Below are positions 25,835 to 33,872 of a stretch of 64,000 nt of DNA, piece by piece (position 1 is the first letter of the stretch; each line of letters begins with the position of its first letter). Made by a program: the position numbers and the translations under genes. This stretch comes from JAFMJV01 sp034436555 (GTDB taxonomy: Bacteria; Chloroflexota; Limnocylindria; Limnocylindrales; CSP1-4), in the NCBI GenBank assembly GCA_034436555.1, contig DAOTUU010000037.1:16577-80576 (forward strand), given 5' to 3'. The notes beneath the pieces were generated by a model. It had not been told where the DNA came from. It was given only the letters and a program-made list of their open reading frames with translations, and did no database searches.

Positions 25835-25980
25835 GTGGCTGACCTCCCGCTGAGGCGGCGACTCTGCCACCCTACCGTACGGGGACCCCCGGACCAAGGT
25901 CCCGGGCAGGCAAGGTGGCGCGACCCGGCACCGCTTCCGTGACGCGTCGATGGAGCCGCGGCCTCTGGCATCATCGGCCG

Positions 25981-27396
25981 ATGGACCCGGCGCTCGCTCC
26001 GATCGTGAACACCACGGAACACGCGGCGGCGGACTTCCTCGACTCGGGCACCACCCCCGGCATCGCCGTCTCCCTGGTGCGGGACGGCCGTCACGCGTGG
26101 AGCGGCGGGCTCGGTCTGGCCGATCCGCTGTCGGGCACCCCGATGACCGGGGACCGCCTGTTCCGGATCGCCTCGATCACCAAGACGTTCGTCGCCGCCA
26201 CCGTCCTGAAGCTGCGGGACGCGGGCCGGCTCGCGCTGCACGACCCACTCGTGCGTCACCTGCCGGACCTGGCCGCGATCGAGGATCCGTTCGGCGGCTC
26301 AGACCGGGTGACCGTGGCGCAGGTGCTGCTCCACACCGCGGGGCTCCAGCGGGATGTCCCCACCGAGCCGGGCGCCGATCCGGGTCTCCACCAGGGCGAC
26401 CTGGTCGTCGCGCTGCCGCGCGCCCGGTTCGTCCAGCCGCCGGGCAGCCGGTGGCACTACTCCAACCTGGGCTACGAGCTCCTGGGGCTGCTGGTCGCAC
26501 GACTGGCGGGCGTCCCCACGGCCGATGCCGTGACCGCCGCGATCCTGGGGCCGGGCGGCCTGGCGGAGACGGCCTACCATCCCGGCCCCGACCTGGCCCG
26601 CCGCGCCGCGCCGGGGATGCTTCCCGGCGTCGCCGGGCGGACCTGGGAGCAGGCTCGCGACCACGACTCCGACACGCACCTGGGTGACGGCGGACTGTGG
26701 TCCACGGTGGGCGACCTGGCGCGCTGGATCGAGATCCAGTGCCGGACGGCCGGCCGTGACCACTGCGGCGGCGTCCCATGCGTGCTGGAGGACCGGACGC
26801 TCGTGGAGCTCGGGCGGCCCCAGGTCCTGGTCGACCCCGCAGGCTGGCGCTCCGCCCAGGGCCTCGGGTTCGCGAGCTTCCGGGTGGACGACGATGTCTG
26901 GCAGGGCCACACCGGCTCGATCGACGGCTTCCGGGCCATCCTGCTGTTCCGTGCGGCGGACGGGCTGGGCGTGGCCTCGCTCACGAACGGCCCGGACCGG
27001 CCGAACGCCGTCGCCCACGCGGCCGCGCGCGCACTCCTGGCCGCCCATCGGACGCGCGCGACGGAGGGGGACGCGACCGCGGCGCAGACGGCGACGCCGG
27101 ACGGGATGCCGACGACCGCGGTCGCCTCGAACACGCCCCCGGGACCGACGGGCCGATGGGTGCACCGTGGCGCCGGGCTGGCCCTGGAGGCTCGCCTGGA
27201 TGGCACCGACCTGCTGGTGTGGCGCGGTGGCGCCGGGGTCTCGCTGCGCATGGCCTCGTCGGGGGCATCCGACACCTGGGTCGTCCCCGACACCGACGAG
27301 GCGGCAGGCGAGCTGGTGCGCTGGCTGCCGGCCAGCGATCGGCATCCGGAGATCCTCCAGGATGGCGCCTGGTCCCTGGTCCGCGCGCCGGACTGA
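25981..27396 (+). CDS. Serine beta-lactamase/S12-family hydrolase
   Basis: A 471-aa class C-type serine hydrolase. Motifs: S65-I-T-K68 (nucleophile and base), Y160-S-N162 and H311-T-G313. Such proteins include esterases, D-aminopeptidases and DD-peptidases; true beta-lactamase action is less likely. No signal peptide is visible. Residues about 385-465 make a separate beta-rich tail like DUF3471 domains of this family. The frame is open to 25915; ATG 25981 starts the family N-terminus, and a weak CATCAT lies 6 nt upstream. Confidence 0.85.
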   Translation: MDPALAPIVNTTEHAAADFLDSGTTPGIAVSLVRDGRHAWSGGLGLADPLSGTPMTGDRLFRIASITKTFVAATVLKLRDAGRLALHDPLVRHLPDLAAIEDPFGGSDRVTVAQVLLHTAGLQRDVPTEPGADPGLHQGDLVVALPRARFVQPPGSRWHYSNLGYELLGLLVARLAGVPTADAVTAAILGPGGLAETAYHPGPDLARRAAPGMLPGVAGRTWEQARDHDSDTHLGDGGLWSTVGDLARWIEIQCRTAGRDHCGGVPCVLEDRTLVELGRPQVLVDPAGWRSAQGLGFASFRVDDDVWQGHTGSIDGFRAILLFRAADGLGVASLTNGPDRPNAVAHAAARALLAAHRTRATEGDATAAQTATPDGMPTTAVASNTPPGPTGRWVHRGAGLALEARLDGTDLLVWRGGAGVSLRMASSGASDTWVVPDTDEAAGELVRWLPASDRHPEILQDGAWSLVRAPD

Positions 27397-27439
27397 TCAG
27401 ACGCTCTGCCCGGCGCCTGCCTCGGCCGCCCCGCGCGGG

Positions 27440-27445
27440 TAGGAT
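27440..27445 (+). promoter_or_regulatory. Leaderless -10 hexamer
   Basis: TAGGAT with a 7-nt spacer to ATG 27453, which begins a 16-codon ORF rather than the main gene. Confidence 0.5.
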
Positions 27446-27452
27446 GGCCGCC

Positions 27453-27503
27453 ATGATCCGGCGCCCCCGCCGCACGTCAGCCGCACCCGAGGAGCGCCCG
27501 TGA
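27453..27503 (+). CDS. Leader micro-ORF, 16 aa
   Basis: ATG 27453 begins MIRRPRRTSAAPEERP and stops at TGA 27501-27503, which overlaps the GTG start (27500) of the secreted protein. The leaderless promoter would make this the first codon of the mRNA, so ribosomes finishing it could restart on the main gene. The arginine-rich sequence may itself be regulatory. Existence as a peptide is inference. Confidence 0.4.
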   Translation: MIRRPRRTSAAPEERP

Positions 27504-28582
27504 TCACATGGTCGTCACGTCGAGCCGCCGTCGCTGGCCTGGGCCTCCTGGTCCTGCTGGCGCCCGCCGCCGGCCAGGCGCAGTCGGCCGGACCATCGGT
27601 CGACCCGAGCCCGACGGTGAGCGCGGCGCCTGGACTGCCTCCGGACGCCTGGGCCAGCGCGGTGTGCACCGCCCGCGACCGTGTCCGGGACATCCCAGAC
27701 GTGCTCGCAGCGCTCGGCCAGTCGGCGCTCGCGGGAGATGCCGACGGCGTGGCGATCGCGGCAATCACGGCGGGCCTCGCCGGCGATCAGGCACTGCGCG
27801 CGCTCGAGGCGCTCCCGGAGTCGTGGGCGCCGGGCGCATCGATGGGCGGATACCTGTCCGCGCTGGGGTTCGCGCTCGTGGACGTGGGCGTCGCGCTCGC
27901 CGAGACCAGCCTCGGCGAGGCGGATGCGCTGCGGACCGCCCTCGGCAGCACGGTCGCGGCCTACGACGCGTGGCTGCGGCTCCAGACGGAGGAGGCCAGC
28001 CTGCGCGAGACGACGGGGTTTGACTGTGCGGGCGTGCCCATCCCCAGCCCGGCGCCGTACGCCAGCATCCAGCCGCCGACCCCGGAGCCCACCTTCCACG
28101 GCGATGCGGAGCTCATGGAGCGCTTCCCCGATGAGATCGGCGAGGTGCCGGTGGAGGTCGCCTCGCGGACCGGCCGGGAGCTGGTGGCGGCGCAGGACCC
28201 GGCCGACGCCGTCGGCCAGGCTCGACTGGCGGACCTCGAGGCGTTCCTTGACGGCCACGGCTTCTCCATCGACGACGTCAGCCTCGCGTTCACGTACGTG
28301 CCCACGGACGACGGCCTCGGCGCGAGCATCACCGCGTTCCGCGTCAGGGGCGGAGACGCCGCGACGCTGCTGTCCGGCCTGCTGCCGCTCATCACCATCG
28401 AGTACGCCGATGTGGTGAGCGAGACGGTCACGGTGGACGGCCGCGAGCTCACGCGCGTGAGCGACGGGCCGTACGCGCCGGACGGGATCTACGAGGTGCT
28501 CGTGCCCATCGGGGACACGGTCTGGGCCGTGTCCGCGACCGATCCGGTGCTGATCCAGATCGTGCAGGCGCTCCCTGGCTGA
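27500..28582 (+). CDS. Secreted protein of unknown function
   Basis: The 360-aa product starts with RR and a hydrophobic core (AAVAGLGLLVLLAPAAGQAQS), a signal peptide cleaved near residue 29. Residues 50-175 are helical with two Cys (57 and 175) that could form a disulfide. A Pro-rich hinge (about 180-195) leads to an alpha/beta C-terminal half. No family is recognised. GAGGAG lies ten bases before the GTG, inside the leader micro-ORF, so it can start both by itself and by coupling. Confidence 0.6.
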   Translation: MITWSSRRAAVAGLGLLVLLAPAAGQAQSAGPSVDPSPTVSAAPGLPPDAWASAVCTARDRVRDIPDVLAALGQSALAGDADGVAIAAITAGLAGDQALRALEALPESWAPGASMGGYLSALGFALVDVGVALAETSLGEADALRTALGSTVAAYDAWLRLQTEEASLRETTGFDCAGVPIPSPAPYASIQPPTPEPTFHGDAELMERFPDEIGEVPVEVASRTGRELVAAQDPADAVGQARLADLEAFLDGHGFSIDDVSLAFTYVPTDDGLGASITAFRVRGGDAATLLSGLLPLITIEYADVVSETVTVDGRELTRVSDGPYAPDGIYEVLVPIGDTVWAVSATDPVLIQIVQALPG

Positions 28583-28730
28583 CATCCCGCCGGCGCGCCC
28601 TGGGAGGCAGCCGCGGACCGTCGGCGCGCCGACCCTCGCAGACGCCACCGCCCATGCGCGCCGCGGGACCGAGCGCATCGGGATCCTCGCCGCGGCGGGC
28701 GCGGCGATCGGATTCGGGCTCTCGTACCCG

Positions 28731-29594
28731 ATGACCGCGGTCGCGCTCCGCACCTGGTCCCCCCTGGGCGTGGCCGCCATCCAGGGCACGCTCGCGCTGG
28801 GCCTCATCGCGATCCTCGCGTGGGCGCGCGTGCTGCCGCGACCCTCCGCGCACGCGCTGACGCGCCCCGGGCTCCGCCGGCTCGCCGTGCTGTGCCTGTT
28901 GGGCGGCGTCGGGTTCATCAGCTGCATGAACCTGGCGGTGCAGCTGGCGGGACCCACCATCACCGGCTTTGTGGCCACGCTGTACGCCGTGTTCGCGGCG
29001 CTCCTCGCGGTGCCCATCCTGGGCGAGCGCCTCCGGGCCGGCACGATCGCGGCATTCACGCTGGCGCTCGCCGGCACGCTCCTGCTGGCCGGATTCCAGC
29101 CGCTGGACGCGGACGTCATGGGCATCCTGTTCGGTCTGGGCGCGGCCGTCAGCTTCGGCCTCTACCTCGTGCTGTCGCGCCGATGGACCACCGCGGCGGG
29201 CCTCGACGGCACGGCCATCACGATGGCCAACCTGGTGGGACGCGGACCGGTGCTGCTGCTGGCACAGCTGGCCATCGATCCCGCGGGCGTGTTCCCGGGG
29301 GACGTGCCCCCGGCGTCCGCGGTGGCGATGGTGGGCCTGGTGCTGCTGCCCAGCCTGCTGAGCCAGCTGCTGCTCATGGCGTCCGTGCGGCGCGTGCCCG
29401 CGCGCCGATCCGCCGCGTCGCTGCTGCTCACGCCGCTCACCGGCGCGGCCGTCTCGATGGCCATCCTGGGCGAGCAGGCGACGCCGCTGGAGATGGTCGG
29501 CGGACTCCTCGTGATCCTGGGCATCGCGGGGGCCAGCGGCGCACTGGGCGGCATCGCGACTCGCCTGCGGTCAGCGGCGCCCGCCGCGGGCTGA
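28731..29594 (+). CDS. EamA/DMT-family permease, start uncertain
   Basis: From ATG 28731 the product is 287 aa with about nine hydrophobic helices in two EamA repeats. The expected first helix (ILAAAGAAIGFGLSYP) lies upstream in the same frame, which is open from 28554 but holds no ATG, GTG or TTG; only a CTG at 28575. An ATG at 28654 is out of frame by one base. A one-base indel near 28665 would give a normal ten-helix protein starting MRAAG. Substrate is unknown (metabolite export is usual). Confidence 0.75.
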   Translation: MTAVALRTWSPLGVAAIQGTLALGLIAILAWARVLPRPSAHALTRPGLRRLAVLCLLGGVGFISCMNLAVQLAGPTITGFVATLYAVFAALLAVPILGERLRAGTIAAFTLALAGTLLLAGFQPLDADVMGILFGLGAAVSFGLYLVLSRRWTTAAGLDGTAITMANLVGRGPVLLLAQLAIDPAGVFPGDVPPASAVAMVGLVLLPSLLSQLLLMASVRRVPARRSAASLLLTPLTGAAVSMAILGEQATPLEMVGGLLVILGIAGASGALGGIATRLRSAAPAAG

Positions 29595-29601
29595 CCGTCC
29601 G

Positions 29602-30405
29602 TCAGGAGGGCGCCGCAAGGTCCCGGCGCGGGAACACGACCCAGGCATAGCCGATCGCGGCCACGGCGACCCCGGCCAGGATCGCCAGATCCGACATCGA
29701 TGTCGAGCCCGAAAGCACCGGCTGGGCCTTGACCAGGCTGAACATCGACCAGTCCCGCAGCCAGCTGGCATCCGGCCACAGCGAACCGATGACGTCCGCG
29801 AGGTAGTTCAGCAGCAGGAACACCAGCGGCACCCCCAGCGCGGGCGGCAGCCGGTCGAACGAGACGGACGCCGCGAAGGCGATCGCGAGGTACGCGCTGA
29901 ACAGCAGCCAGCCACTCAGCCACAGGACTGGCATCCGGTCCATGGCCAGCTCGGCGCCCACACCCATCGCCATCGCGCTCAGGGCGTTCGCGCCGAGCTC
30001 CACCGCGAGCAGCACCCCCACGAACAGCAGGCCGGCCACGAGCAGCGTGAGGTACAGCCGGTGGCGGCTGATGGGCCGTGCCAGGATCACCTCGAGCGTG
30101 CCGCGCTGGCGCTCTCCCGCGATCGCGATGGCCGGGAAGCCGATGGCCATGATGCCCACCAGCAGCAGCGTGAACGGGTGGATGAAGCCGAGCGCGATGG
30201 CGCCGTTGAGGCTGAGCAGGTCGCCGCCGCCGAACCGGCTGAACTGCTCGAGCATCGGGCTGGAACCCATCAGGCGGGCCATGTCCCTGCCGAACGTGGC
30301 GTACATCATGGGCAGCACCAGGCCCCACACCGCGAGGCCGAGGGCGCACATCACCAGACGCACCCGGTTGGCGGCCACGGTGCGCCAGAACAGCGGTCCG
30401 TTCAT
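29602..30405 (-). CDS. ABC-2 type transporter permease
   Basis: A 267-aa membrane protein with six helices. The first loop is long, and a GERQRGTLEVILARPISR segment after helix 2 is the ABC-2 coupling-helix motif. The ATG overlaps the stop of the ATPase gene (ATGA), so the two form one exporter of unknown substrate. Antibiotic-type ABC exporters have this layout. Confidence 0.85.
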   Translation of the reverse strand: MNGPLFWRTVAANRVRLVMCALGLAVWGLVLPMMYATFGRDMARLMGSSPMLEQFSRFGGGDLLSLNGAIALGFIHPFTLLLVGIMAIGFPAIAIAGERQRGTLEVILARPISRHRLYLTLLVAGLLFVGVLLAVELGANALSAMAMGVGAELAMDRMPVLWLSGWLLFSAYLAIAFAASVSFDRLPPALGVPLVFLLLNYLADVIGSLWPDASWLRDWSMFSLVKAQPVLSGSTSMSDLAILAGVAVAAIGYAWVVFPRRDLAAPS

Positions 30406-31445
30406 GCGGCGGGGTCCTCGGACCCACCCGGGCCGCCCGGCACCCGCGCGTCCGGCGCGATGTCCGCCTCGTAGTACTCCAGGAACGCCTCCTCCAGCCG
30501 CGCCGGCTCGATCGTCAGGTCGGTGATGCGCGCGCCGCCGATGGCCGCCAGGAAGGGCCCCACGTCCCCCTCCAGGTCACAGCGGAGCACATCCTGCCGC
30601 ACGAACACCGCGGAGACGCCCGCGACACCCTCGAGCGCCGGCGGCGGCGCGCCAGGCGCGAGACGCGCCTCCACGTGCCGCCGGCGCCGGGCCAGGAGCT
30701 GTTCCACGTCCGAGAGCGCGACGAGCCTGCCCTGGCGGATGATCGCCACGCGGTCACACACCCGCTCCACCTCGGACAGGACGTGCGACGAGAAGAACAC
30801 CGTCCGTCCGGCGCGGCGGCGGTCCTCGAGCAGCTCGTAGAAGGCGCGCTGCATGAGCGGATCCAGTCCCTCGGTCGGCTCGTCGAGGATGAGCAGCTCC
30901 GGGTCGTGCTGCATCGCCTGGATGATGCCGACCTTCTGGCGCATCCCCCGCGAGTAGTCCCGGACGAGGCGCCGAAGGTCGGTCCGAGACAGCTCCAGGC
31001 GCTCGATGAGGTGGTCCCGCAGCGGCGTCGGGCGGCCGTGGAGGGCGGCGAGGTAGTCCAGGGTCGCCTCGCCGGTCATGGAGTCGTGGAACGCGATGCC
31101 GCCGGGGAGATAGCCCACGTCCGCCCGGATCGCGACGTCGTCCGACGCGACGTCCCGACCCAGCACGGTCGCGCTGCCCGCCGTGGCGTGGAGGAAGCCC
31201 AGGAGGATCCGGATGGTGGTGGACTTGCCGGCGCCGTTGGGGCCCAGGAACCCGAAGATCTCGCCGCGTCGGACGGCGATCGTGAGGTCCTGGAGCGCCA
31301 CGACCGGCGATCCCCGGCGCACCCGTCTCGTGCCATAGGCCTTGCCCAGCCCGTTGGTGACGATGGCGCCGTCGGCTTCGTGCGCCACCGTGGAGGTCGA
31401 CCGCTGGGTCACCGCGATGGCGCCGGGCGTGCCGGGTGGGGGCAT
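30402..31445 (-). CDS. ABC transporter ATP-binding protein
   Basis: A 347-aa ATPase: Walker A GPNGAGKST, Q-loop region ADVGYLPGG, signature DYSRGMRQKV, Walker B LLILDEPTEGLD, H-loop SSHVLSE. The C-terminal 90 residues are the DUF4162-like tail common to ABC-2 exporters. Residues 1-25 before the ABC fold are not conserved, so a later start is possible. It follows bioY by 34 bases on the same strand, and the permease follows with a 4-nt overlap. Confidence 0.88.
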   Translation of the reverse strand: MPPPGTPGAIAVTQRSTSTVAHEADGAIVTNGLGKAYGTRRVRRGSPVVALQDLTIAVRRGEIFGFLGPNGAGKSTTIRILLGFLHATAGSATVLGRDVASDDVAIRADVGYLPGGIAFHDSMTGEATLDYLAALHGRPTPLRDHLIERLELSRTDLRRLVRDYSRGMRQKVGIIQAMQHDPELLILDEPTEGLDPLMQRAFYELLEDRRRAGRTVFFSSHVLSEVERVCDRVAIIRQGRLVALSDVEQLLARRRRHVEARLAPGAPPPALEGVAGVSAVFVRQDVLRCDLEGDVGPFLAAIGGARITDLTIEPARLEEAFLEYYEADIAPDARVPGGPGGSEDPAA

Positions 31446-31479
31446 GGGACGCGCCGACAGCGCGGGCCGCGGCCAGCGC

Positions 31480-32193
31480 CTACAGGTCGTGATCCCGTCG
31501 CGACACCAGGCGCCAACCCAGGGGCAGCAGCCCGGCCGCGACCACCAGCTTGAGCAGGTCTCCCGGCAGGAACGGGTAGAGCCCGTACCGGAGGGCGAGA
31601 TCCGGGGAGAGGTCCGCGGCGATCGCGAGCCAGGTCACGCCGAACGCGTAGATGACGATGGAGCCGATGGCCATGGCCGCCACCGAGCCAGCCAGGCGCC
31701 GGTCCCAGCCCAGCTCCGCCAGCCGACCCACGAGCGCGCCCGCGACGAGGAAGCCCAGGAGGTAGCCGCCCGTGGTGCCCATCACGATCCGGCCGTCGTG
31801 GACCGTGGCGAACGTGTCCATGCCAGATGCGTGCACGCCCTGGGCATCGGTCGCGAACAGCGGCAGGCCCACGATGCCCAGCAGCAGGTACAGCCCGATC
31901 GAGGCGAGGCCGCGCCGCGCGCCCAGGAGCGCACCGGTGAACAGCACCCCGAAGGTCTGGAGCGAGAACGGCACGTACTCGTTGGCAGGCAGATACAGGT
32001 TGCCGATCGCGAACGACGGCACGCTGAACGAGACGTACGCGCCGATCGTCAGCAGGACCGTGCCCGCCACGATCAGCAGCAGGTTGCGCTGCCAGATGGC
32101 GAAGCGCTCGCCGAGCCGGATCGGGATGAGGAAGTCGCCGAGGGTGAGCCCGAGCTCGAACGGCGGGACGCGGCGCAGCTGGATGGCAGTCAC
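31480..32193 (-). CDS. bioY: Biotin transporter BioY (ECF S component)
   Basis: A 237-aa membrane protein with six helices and the BioY features: a long loop with NLYLPANEYVPFSLQTFGVL, then LGLYLLLG-like and GGYLLGFLVAG, and the late GLYPFLPGDLLKLVVAAGL segment that forms the biotin pocket and contacts the energising module. No ECF ATPase/T-subunit is adjacent; BioY can work alone or with a shared module. I prefer GTG 32193 over ATG 32202 because TACGAT ends 7 nt before the GTG and would overlap the ATG start. Confidence 0.85.
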   Translation of the reverse strand: MTAIQLRRVPPFELGLTLGDFLIPIRLGERFAIWQRNLLLIVAGTVLLTIGAYVSFSVPSFAIGNLYLPANEYVPFSLQTFGVLFTGALLGARRGLASIGLYLLLGIVGLPLFATDAQGVHASGMDTFATVHDGRIVMGTTGGYLLGFLVAGALVGRLAELGWDRRLAGSVAAMAIGSIVIYAFGVTWLAIAADLSPDLALRYGLYPFLPGDLLKLVVAAGLLPLGWRLVSRRDHDL

Positions 32194-32200
32194 GGACGCC

Positions 32201-32206
32201 ATCGTA
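32201..32206 (-). promoter_or_regulatory. Leaderless -10 hexamer, bioY
   Basis: TACGAT on the minus strand, 7-nt spacer to GTG 32193. It decides the bioY start. Confidence 0.5.
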
Positions 32207-32275
32207 GCAGTCGGCGGGCGGCGGGGGCGGGGCCGACACGAGGCGGTCGACGGGAGTCTGGGCGCCGGGGTCGGG

Positions 32276-32662
32276 TCAGTGGGTCGATGGATCCGTGGTC
32301 GACGGCTCCGTGATGGCGACCGTCAGTCGACCGATGCCTGCCTCCACCAGCTCCACCTCCAGGCGGTGGTCACCCGGATCGAGGCGGAGGCCCGCGACGT
32401 GGAACGTGACCTGGTCCCCCTTCCGGAAGGAGACGGGCGTGGCGGGCGACACGTCCGCGGCGCGGTGGATCGTGGGGTCGCCGGCACGGGTCGCGGTGAT
32501 CTGTCCGGGGGCCACGTCCTCGCCGTCGATGCGCAGGTGGCCGATGCCCACGAGCTGCCCGTCGCCGATCGGGTTGCGGGCATCCACGCTGAACCCGGTC
32601 GGGGTGTTCCGGAGCGACCCGGCCACGATGAACTGCCGGGCGAGGAAGGTTGGGACGCGCAT
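32276..32662 (-). CDS. DUF6379 / C-glycoside deglycosidase beta-subunit-like protein
   Basis: A 128-aa beta-sandwich-like protein. The segment FIVAGSLRNTPTGFSVDARN near the start and HLRIDGEDVAP, then DLSPATPVSFRKGDQVTF-like and LDPGDHRLEVEL match the small DUF6379 family, which includes the beta subunit of C-glycoside deglycosidase. The alpha subunit is not nearby, so the role here is open. Start by TACCCT, 6-nt spacer; the frame runs upstream to 32896. Confidence 0.65.
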   Translation of the reverse strand: MRVPTFLARQFIVAGSLRNTPTGFSVDARNPIGDGQLVGIGHLRIDGEDVAPGQITATRAGDPTIHRAADVSPATPVSFRKGDQVTFHVAGLRLDPGDHRLEVELVEAGIGRLTVAITEPSTTDPSTH

Positions 32663-32668
32663 CGACGA

Positions 32669-32674
32669 AGGGTA
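32669..32674 (-). promoter_or_regulatory. Leaderless -10 hexamer, DUF6379 gene
   Basis: TACCCT on the minus strand with a 6-nt spacer to ATG 32662. Confidence 0.55.
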
Positions 32675-33059
32675 GCCCGGGCGGACGGGGGACGCGGCGT
32701 GCGGGGCGGGAGCTGCAATGCCCGGACGGGCACCGGTGTGTGCGCGGCGGACCGACCTGGGGCGGGCAGTGGAAAACGGTCGGACCTGGGGGCTGATGTG
32801 GTCCGACCGCTTCACGCATCCTGCGGCCGGACCCCCGCCCGTCGCATCCGCCAACTGTCGCATGGCGCCTACGTCATTCGACGTACGGAAGGTCACGCGC
32901 GGGTGCTCGAGCGGTTGCGTGCCGACGGACCGCCCGTGCGGATCGCTCCCACGGGCGGTCGCGACGCGCGGCCCGGCGCGGCCGCCCTTGTAGCTGGGCG
33001 GTCCGCGACCCGGGCGGTTGTGGGCTACACTTCGGCGGCGCTCGCGCGCCGACGCGCAT
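32675..33059. other. Intergenic, no gene seen
   Basis: No supported coding frame. It carries the upstream region of tRNA-His; TACACT near 33025 could be its -10 element. Confidence 0.5.
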
Positions 33060-33136
33060 GGTGGCCTTAGCTCAATCGGCAGAGCATCGGATTGTGGCTC
33101 CGAAGGTTACGGGTTCAAGCCCCGTAGGCCACCCCA
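33060..33136 (+). tRNA. tRNA-His(GTG)
   Basis: The extra 5' G (33060) pairs with discriminator C (33133), the identity mark of tRNA-His. Acceptor GTGGCCT/AGGCCAC, D arm GCTC/GAGC, anticodon stem TCGGA/TCCGA with loop TTGTGGC (anticodon GTG), T arm ACGGG-TTCAAGC-CCCGT; CCA is encoded at 33134-33136. Phage genes begin shortly after, so its 3' end is the probable attachment site. Confidence 0.95.
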
Positions 33137-33455
33137 CCACTCAGGCTCAGGACGGCGGGTCCGCGCGTGGTCCGGCGTCTCGCGATGCGCAGGGAAGCGC
33201 AGGGATGCGCAGACCTTGGCTCTCGGGAATGGCTCCCGGGCCCTGTGAGCCGGCGTGTGGCTCCTGCTGGTGGCTCCCGGTCGGATCGCCCCAACGGCCA
33301 CGCGATCGCGTCAGCGACCAGTGACTCCGGGATGACGTGTTCCTCGGCTTCGGCAGTCCCCGGTCACCAGGGTCGGTTGACAACGGCGCACAAGGGCATC
33401 CATCCGCACCACGACCCGTAGACGGCACCCCGCGCTCGCGGCTATACCCTCGAGA
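33137..33455. other. Prophage left-end intergenic region
   Basis: No gene seen. Short direct repeats are present: GCGCAG at 33187, 33197 and 33207 (10-nt period), and GGCTCC three times between 33229 and 33270. Such repeats near an attachment end can be integrase arm sites, but this is not shown. TATACC at 33443 lies 7 nt before the GTG of the next small ORF. Confidence 0.4.
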
Positions 33456-33536
33456 GTGCAGCCGCTGACGTCCCCCATCATCACGCGCCGGGCCGGGCAA
33501 TCGCCCCTCGCCCGCCCGGCCCTGTCTGCCCGATGA
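33456..33536 (+). CDS. Possible 26-aa leader ORF
   Basis: GTG 33456 follows TATACC by 7 nt and its TGA overlaps the ATG of the next gene (ATGA). The product (MQPLTSPIITRRAGQ and so on) has no recognisable domain. Support is only the promoter spacing and the overlap. Confidence 0.3.
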   Translation: MQPLTSPIITRRAGQSPLARPALSAR

Positions 33537-33682
33537 CGCCCGACGGGCTGCTGCTGCTCGCCGCCTACGGGACCGCCTGTTACGTCCTCGGCCTCATCTC
33601 CGGCGCCCGACTCATCCCCTGGCTCGTCGACCGCGGCTGGTTCACGGTCCGCCCCCATCACGACGGTCGAGATGAGCGATGA
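33533..33682 (+). CDS. Small phage membrane protein, 49 aa
   Basis: One hydrophobic helix (GLLLLAAYGTACYVLGLI) and a basic C-terminal tail. It overlaps the next gene by 11 bases. Position ahead of the endolysin suggests a lysis-cassette accessory. No family recognised. Confidence 0.5.
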   Translation: MTPDGLLLLAAYGTACYVLGLISGARLIPWLVDRGWFTVRPHHDGRDER

Positions 33683-33872
33683 ACGCCGACCGTCGTCCGA
33701 TTACCGATGGGCGCGCCAGGTGGCGGCGCTGCTGCTCATCGGGGTGGTCGTCGTGATCCTGCTGCTGGATGTCCTGGTCGACGACTACGACGTCTCCACC
33801 GCGGTGCTGGTCCCCCTTCTGCTCACGGTGGCGGGCCTGCTCTCGGTCGACCTGCCGAGGCTGAAGCCATGA
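33672..33872 (+). CDS. Holin-like two-TM protein, 66 aa
   Basis: A charged N-terminus (MSDERRPSSDYRWAR), two hydrophobic helices (AALLLIGVVVVILLLDVLV and AVLVPLLLTVAGLL) and a short tail. The size and the ATGA overlap with the amidase gene fit a holin that releases the endolysin. Holins share no reliable motif, so this rests on context. Confidence 0.6.
   Translation: MSDERRPSSDYRWARQVAALLLIGVVVVILLLDVLVDDYDVSTAVLVPLLLTVAGLLSVDLPRLKP

Noticed and set aside
25981..27396. Antibiotic-resistance beta-lactamase
   Set aside because: Motifs fit the broad S12/class C hydrolase family, no signal peptide is seen and a DUF3471-like tail is present. Resistance cannot be claimed.
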